The notes beneath the pieces were generated by a model that saw nothing but the letters and a program-made list of their open reading frames with translations, ran no database searches and was not told the origin of the DNA. Position numbers and translations under genes: made by a program. Of a stretch of 64,000 nucleotides of DNA, positions 57,676 to 64,000 are shown piece after piece. The stretch is from Gymnopus androsaceus JB14 (Eukaryota > Basidiomycota > Agaricomycetes > Agaricales > Omphalotaceae). Positions within the stretch are counted from its first letter, which is position 1. The number at the start of each line of letters is the position of its first letter. The stretch is taken from assembly GCA_009733575.1 (NCBI GenBank), contig ML769399.1, positions 222,653-286,652 on the forward strand. The letters run 5' to 3'.

Positions 57676-60600
57676 TTAGAGTCCCGCATCTATCCAATAT
57701 CTAACCCATTTCCGTACAATCGTATCATCGAGAGGCTCGAGAGTCCTTATCTTTTTGCTCAACCTCTCAACATTCGTCGTTTTTAATGGAGTTAAAGCCG
57801 CGCTTTCAAAGGTAGTTTCTCCGGATTTTCTGAGAGCATCATCTGCATTGGATTGCAGCCGATAGAAATCGAGCAGTTTCACAGCAGGCTAAAAGAAACC
57901 AAACATAAGTATTTGACACATTCTCCACAAAGCGCTACACTCACGATATTTTGTGTGTCTGCCTCAGTGGGATTGTTCGCATGTCTCTCGACTGTGTCGA
58001 CCCAATCATGATATGGTATAAGGGGAAGGGAATCGGAAGAGAGATGCTTCTCCTCAATGAGAGCGGCTCGAATGCTCTGGATAACATAGGTCCAAGATAC
58101 TGGTTTTGGATGCACAACATTTACAGTTATGGGCGCTGGCTCGCGACTGAACCCGACGTCGAGCAAAGCACTGCACACTGCATCCATTGGTATCCACGAG
58201 ACAACCTACGAAGGTCAGTAAGCGTCGGTAAATCCAAAAGAGAAAGATATATGTACATACCCCAAAGGCATCTGGTAGCACGCCAATGCTTAAACTTGAT
58301 TGGACAATGATTGGGACCCAATCACTCATTGCCCAAGCACCATTTGGAGCTCCACCTGTAACTTGACCAATCCGGAATGAAGTCGCTTCGAGTCCACTCT
58401 TCGCCAGTATCTGTACGTACGAATCGGTCAGGGAGATTCATGAGCCCAGCCAACACACACGTACCCGTTCAGTAACATATTTACTCTCGCCATAACCTCC
58501 CCCAACAGCGTATTTTGCGTCCATGACAACGTGCTCGGGGTATGGACCTTGCGTGTGGGCATCCCACGACTGAGCCGAACTAATCGATGATGTGAACAAG
58601 AATCGGACTGAGGAGGAATGGCGGCTAGACCGAGCGAGATCGATTAGAACTCGGGAACCTTTGACATGCGATTCGAACGATGCAAGTGACAAATTGAAGT
58701 CCAATCTCCAAGCATTGTGAATAACCATAGTCAAGTTTTGACGGAGCTGTTGATTTGCTCAGAATGAAGAGATCAATGTAGTTGCAGATGGTACTCACCT
58801 CTGTTAAAGTATCCTCAGGCAGACCGAGATCTTCGCGTGAGGTTTCTCCGGATAAAAAGACCAATTTCGGCGATGACAAAAGGGAAACATCGAGAGCCTT
58901 GTCCTGGAACCGAGCAATATGTCTCTCATACATCGATGTTTTGGTAGATGGTCGATTGAGGGTATACACGCGGGCTACAGAGTCATCCAGCAGCAATGTC
59001 TCTAGCAGCTGAGCTCCAAGGTTCCCAGTAGACCCTGTCAGCAAAACGTATTGCTGTGTCGGATCGACTGGAACAGGGTGTGGAAGGGGAGTGTCTAAAC
59101 CCTGTGAGTACTTGGAGATCATTTCTTCTATAGATTCTTCGTGACTCTTTGTCGCAATGGTGCCTTCACTGGGATTGGCGACAACCTTCTCAAGAACGTT
59201 TGCAAGCATTTCAATCGTAGGATAGCTGTAGACTATGCCCTGAGTGATTGTGGATGCAAGGGAGGCAATACCCGATTTTCGAAATGCGCCTACTAAACGA
59301 AGACGAAGGATTGTCGCAGAGAGACTTTGGGTGATCATTAGTGAGTTGACCAACGTTAATATCTGGAAACACATACCTATCGAACCCGTACTCAAACAGA
59401 TCTGCAGTAATAGCAGGAGCTTCTGTTGAAAGAATATCCGAGATTTGACCAACAAGCCAGGGCTGGATGTCGGCTACTTCCCAGCTTTTAGGCGGCTCGA
59501 TGGAATCGCCTCCCGAGTTTGATTCTATAGTTTCATACCTGTACGAAGAACAATAGCGTTAGAACCAAGTTATGCAGCATACATTCAACTTACAAGTTGT
59601 CAATTTCAGAGTCATACAACACCAGGGCCGCTTTTCTTGCCACAGTACCTTTTCCCACACGGGGAAGAGGTTTTTGGGGATCGACGATGAGAATCATCTC
59701 CTTGAAGATTCTACTAAACGCAGGTGCAACTTTGTTGGCTTCTTCGATCGTGGGCCTTGAGACAGAAATCCGGTCAATGTACAATCGACTCGATAAACCA
59801 AGTTCACTCACCAGATCTGATTCCTGAATTTACTGACTTGCGCGCTATCATTTACGTCGACTGTATATGTCGGTAAAAGTTCAACGAGAATTCCTGGCTG
59901 GTCTCGCTGCCTTCCGAATACAATTGCTCCATTGACCCTATAACGATAATGAGAAGAAGCATCCAGAGAAGAAAGTAAAAACCCTTACATGGGATTAGCT
60001 GAGATGATGGCCTCCATTGGTGCGGGAACGGTTTTTTCACCGCTCGAGTGGATGATCACGTCGTCGATTCGACCGACACTTCAATTGAATGAGAAATACA
60101 AAGAGTGCAACAAATCGTAAGGTACTCACATTTTCCATAGATTGGGAATGGTCGGATGGGGCTCGAACAAATCTGAGGTTGAATAGCCAGGGACGTCCGG
60201 GAGGTTCTCGATGGCAACATGGTGAGTCTCAGAAGTCTATCGATAGCACGGTCAATGAAAGACTAGTGTTCAATAGTAAATGGACCTACCAAGAATTGAG
60301 CCTCGTATGTTCCATCTCCTTGAGCCACCCAGCGAATATTAGTCCCTTCCATGAACTCGAAATATTGCCATGTCTCGGTGTCCATTCGTAATTCGGTAAC
60401 AACGCCAAATTCTGTCCCGCCGTATCCAGATACAACGATGACTCCTCGGGAGATGAGTGATTCGGCAATTCGTGGGGAAAGAGGTCCTCCAGCGTAGATC
60501 TGCATGGGAAACGGCGTCAAGAGTACGAATGGCGTATGAGTCGGAAAGGACTCACCAAGAAGCGGAGCGTTCGTAGAAATTCCACGGCATCGTCAGACTG

Positions 60601-61616
60601 CGACCAAAGGTGGAAAAAGGTCGGGACTGCCAACATAGACGAAGGTTTCACAACTTTGGCAGCCTCCAGAATATTCTCCGCTGTTCCTAAGATTGGTACA
60701 GCGTCTGGCCTTGTTACCGTAGGTGCAAACACTGCAGTAGTGATAAGTCCGTACAGAGGTATGAGTACTTGGTAACAAAAACCCATCATATGGAATGTCG
60801 GAAGACCTATAGCACCACTTATGGGTTTTTCGGAAACTTCTTCGCGCAATTTGGATATTTGCACTTCAAGACATGAGTACATAGCTTGCGAAGGCAATAA
60901 GATCACTCACGTAGCGCGGCGTCATCCTTCATAATTTGGTGAGTAAGTAATATTGGCTTTGGGAATCCAGTCGATCCTGAGGAGTGGAGGTAAATGCCTT
61001 TGTCCAAATCTTTAGGTGACAATGCTGGGCTGATGGGCGTAAAAGGGTCCTCTGCAGTCTCTTTCCCAAGGAAGGGATACGCGTCGTGTAGCGCAGGTGC
61101 TTCTTCGATGCTCAGCATATAACTAGGATCGGACATTTCTAGTTCGGCTTTGAGACCATCGACGACGCCCTGCAGAGTGGTTTGCGTCATGATTATTCTA
61201 TGCGTGGACGATTTTCGAATGAGATGCAAGAGGGCAGCTGACGAGTTCCGTGGGGAGATAGGAAACGGCTAAGTAGGAAGATCAGCTGGTATCGCTATCG
61301 CGCATTGCATCAGACCCACCACTAAGCCAGCCTTCATGATACCGACAATTAAGGCAGAATATACTATAGCATCTATATTGGCGACGATTGCAATAACATC
61401 GCCTGGCTGGGAGTCCCTACGAATAGCTTTTCCGATACGATGGGCTGCACGAGCGTATTCGAGCATCCTGATTTCGGTGGTTGTATCAGAACCAGGGTCG
61501 GCATAAACATAGACAGGAAAGTCGGGGTTATGCTTGAGGTTAAAGTCGAGAAGGTCAGGCAGGTTCAACTGCGACTTTCCGAGAGAGGGGAGCATTGATG
61601 CGAGAGCGGAAGACAT
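57676..61616 (-). CDS. adenylate-forming reductase (A-T-R), copy 4
   Basis: The fourth paralogue, apparently intact, has the same exon pattern and about 1,060 residues. Motifs: SSGSTGFPKPILLTH (as copy 3), SGYGGTEFG, GRIDDVIIHSSGEKTVPAP, RVGKGTVARKA, FDSLSAT carrier serine, GSTGNLG, YGESK. Unlike copy 3, its T-R linker lacks three residues (TIATKSHEES) and its carrier-domain intron is of the copy-1 type (gtatgtgtttccagat), although its A domain is closest to copy 3. Start at 61616; TATAAA 94 bp upstream. The gene next to its 3' end is a prolidase relic, not a protease. Substrate unknown. Confidence 0.9.
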
Positions 61617-61709
61617 TGTTTGAGAAAGACGAGGTTGAGAGTTGTGCTGAGAGAGATCTAGTTGTTATTGAGTGTGTATTGTTGGCGAAAAGCTTTTGTG
61701 CAGCTCCAT

Positions 61710-61715
61710 TTTATA
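61710..61715 (-). promoter_or_regulatory. TATA box of reductase copy 4
   Basis: TATAAA on the minus strand at the same 94-bp distance from the ATG as in copy 3, inside a conserved 160-bp promoter block. Confidence 0.5.
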
Positions 61716-64000
61716 TGAATCCCAGCGGTTCAGCCTTCCTACGAGAACGAACGCTGCACATGATGATGACATAGTTCTGGCATACCATAGTCTATAGTAC
61801 TAGTAGATGGCCATACTTTGAAGCGGTCCGTTCCTATAGGACAGACCGAACACGTTTAGAGTTTCGGACTCGGAGATAATGAAATGAATAGATTACACGA
61901 ACGGAGTACATGAATCCGAGCAAGACCGATTTCTTTGCAACTTCGAGTCACCAGCCAGTGAATCTGAGGCGAAGAAACATAATTCTGGACCGGCGTCAGC
62001 GGGCAGCATCGAAAGAAGCTTGAGAATGAGAACTTGATATACCGGCATGATATGGCAACTGGAAGTAAGATGCTGCTCGGACGGCAATGAATTGACTATA
62101 CCATTCGACATCAACGGCCAGGCATTTTGTGCTGACTCTTCATGAGAAAAAGCTAATAAGCAGTGAAAAGAGTCGCCTTCATGAGAAAAAGCTACAACAG
62201 GTTAATAAGCAGTGAAAAGAGTCGGAAGATAAAAGAAGCGCATACATGGTTTGCTTTCCCCGAAAACCCATTATACCTAGTAGACTTGGTAATTAAGTAG
62301 CAGCGCTCTGTGAATCATACTTTCAGCATGAGTTGTGTTGAGCATTGCTGGATCTGAGTCAAAGTGAATTATTATTATGTATCCGCTTTTCTTTGATAGA
62401 TCAGAACGAGCTAGGTCAACAACAGGGGGCCCAAGCATAATTTTAGCTGTGGCAGCAACAGACTCGTCATTGTCAAGCTATTTCGAAAAACGGAGGCCAC
62501 AGATTTCCTGAGGTGGCGAAAGCAATTCAGCTCTGATAGGGCTCTTAGGTGAATGAATTGAAGTGAGGAGCTGAATGCTAGATTGTGTCGATTGCTTTTT
62601 CTTGGACCAGGCTGTACTGACAGTCCTTCTAATATCTGCATGTGGCAACTGCCAATATCCAAGTTCCAACAATGAAAGCCTTGTGCGTTAACCAGATTTT
62701 GAGGCGACGCGTTTCCCGAATTCAAAGAATGTTGCATTTTGAAAAGAACACTAGAAATAAAACATTAGACAAATGTTGCACCGCTGAAAATAAAGATGGT
62801 GGTTGTACTGGTAGAACCGTAGAAGATAGGCGGGATTCGTTCCGGGCGTCCGCAGAATATCTCTTTTTCTTTAACCACCATGCATTGTCCATTTCTGAAG
62901 AAAAACCTTTGGCTGCCTGAAATTATGACCCGAAACCCTGCTTGAACTCTTGGAATAATCGCATTTTCTTCAACCAAAGAAGATGGACAGACAGAAGATG
63001 GACAGACAAGTGCTCTAGAGCACAGTTTGATGACACAAATTCCGCTACAAGTCTCAACGAATACTAGATCCGTCTCACAGAGGCAAAAGAGCCTGCTACA
63101 GCTTAGCCACAGTAAGTCATTCAAATATATCTACCCGCTCCGTTGTACTGATAACTGTACTCCAGCCATAGGTCCATACTATGATTTCAAAGAGACCAAC
63201 GCAGTATTCTGTTGAAACTAATATCTGCATAGATGGCTCAAAGGTATGTTTCTTTCTGCTTATCTCTCAATTTATATGTAGCTTAGTTGGTACTAGGATC
63301 CCACCCACACCTGCTTCAAGTGTTCGATTTCCGAATTCGATGGAAATGTCTTCTCGATTCCGTCTATCCTCTTATCTCATACATCCTTCCTACGAACCCA
63401 AAATGGCCTAATTCTGAAAATCCAATACTCAAACGACGACCTGCGAGCAAACCGACTTTCACTTCAATCTTCTTTGCCGACTCATCACAACTTCTAGTCT
63501 CGTTAGGCTCGTCGAGGTTGTCGACTTGGACGCAACGACCTTCTGAGAGTCATCCGCGGCGTAATGGATTCGACAACACGTACTGCGGCTTCACCTTCTC
63601 GCTCTCATCGGTTGCTATTCAGTGGAATTGCTTCGTTGAGGAAGGTATCGGTACCGGGAATGCGTTCCCACTTGGGATATAAATCGCAGTGGTTCACGCT
63701 GGTGGGATGTTAGGCTTTGCAGAGAAGGCTGGTACACTGCTATCCGTTGCACTCGAGCTTCCTCCATGGCCTGTGTACCCCATTGTGGATGCGATGGGAG
63801 AGGAATCATCGATTGATTGGCCGCAGGGACTGACTCGTCGTCCCATCTAGCTTCAATTTTCACGCCCAACTCTTCGACAGTCACCCACTAGCACTGCACA
63901 ATGTCTGTATCTCATCAAAGCCGGTCTCAATCAGCTTTTTTCACGTAGGATAATGGGTTACTGGCTTGACTGAGGTGTACATGATGGCTCGGATGATCCC
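61716..64000. other. copy-4 upstream region and unassigned right end
   Basis: Up to about 62260 this matches the copy-3 upstream region. A local duplication (gagaaaaagct(ac)aa...taataagcagtgaaaagagtcg) is visible at 62143-62222. Beyond, ORFs at 62765-63124 (-), 63287-63682 (+) and 63615-63884 (-) overlap one another; none has a recognisable domain or splice pattern. A gene may be cut by the window edge. Confidence 0.4.

Noticed and set aside
62411..63884. Overlapping ORFs at the right end as genes
   Set aside because: They overlap on both strands, have no domain I recognise and no clear splice sites; a gene cut by the window edge cannot be excluded.

Overview
The window is nuclear DNA of a filamentous basidiomycete, most likely an agaricomycete. 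The genes are cut by many short introns of about 45-90 bp with GT-AG (a few GC-AG) borders. The families also fit: adenylate-forming reductases of the A-T-R type, a polyporopepsin-like secreted aspartic protease, an agaricomycete P-loop GTPase, GPI1, MAK21/NOC1 and a YEA4-type nucleotide-sugar transporter. All assignments come from reading the translated sequence by eye; no database search was run.

Left end (1-16 kb). The 3' end of a YEA4-like transporter is followed by an adenylate-forming reductase (copy 1, frameshifted). Next come a fragment of a protease gene and a second copy of the YEA4 tail, then a second reductase (copy 2, intact) and a complete aspartic protease on the opposite strand. 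This is a tandem duplication of about 5.7 kb whose junction can be read near 6524. Right half: the same two-gene module, protease then reductase tail to tail, reappears inverted at 41.6-47.8 kb (protease B and copy 3). A fourth reductase (copy 4) lies at 57.7-61.6 kb beside a decayed prolidase. The four reductases share architecture and 13 intron positions, but an intron and a linker indel group them differently from the adenylation domain, which suggests gene conversion.

Middle (16-41 kb). Housekeeping-type genes (F-box protein, MAK21, old-yellow-enzyme oxidoreductase, APH-type phosphotransferase, GPI1, tRNA-Phe) give way at 32.4-38.5 kb to an AT-rich gene desert. The desert holds TTAACCA-rich tandem repeats, a miniature LTR retrotransposon with a 5-bp target duplication, and long hairpins. 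A small secreted protein and a decayed Rho GTPase follow.

Most unusual region (52.9-56.7 kb). A P-loop GTPase gene is interrupted in its first exon by a 596-bp TA-flanked inverted-repeat element, and ligating across the TA restores the reading frame. Its 3' half contains a run of 17 consecutive introns of 49-70 bp. They are separated by exons of only 3 nt (14 times), 6 nt (once) and 24 nt (once), all in phase 0, so most exons encode a single amino acid. I consider this micro-exon ladder the best candidate for something undescribed.
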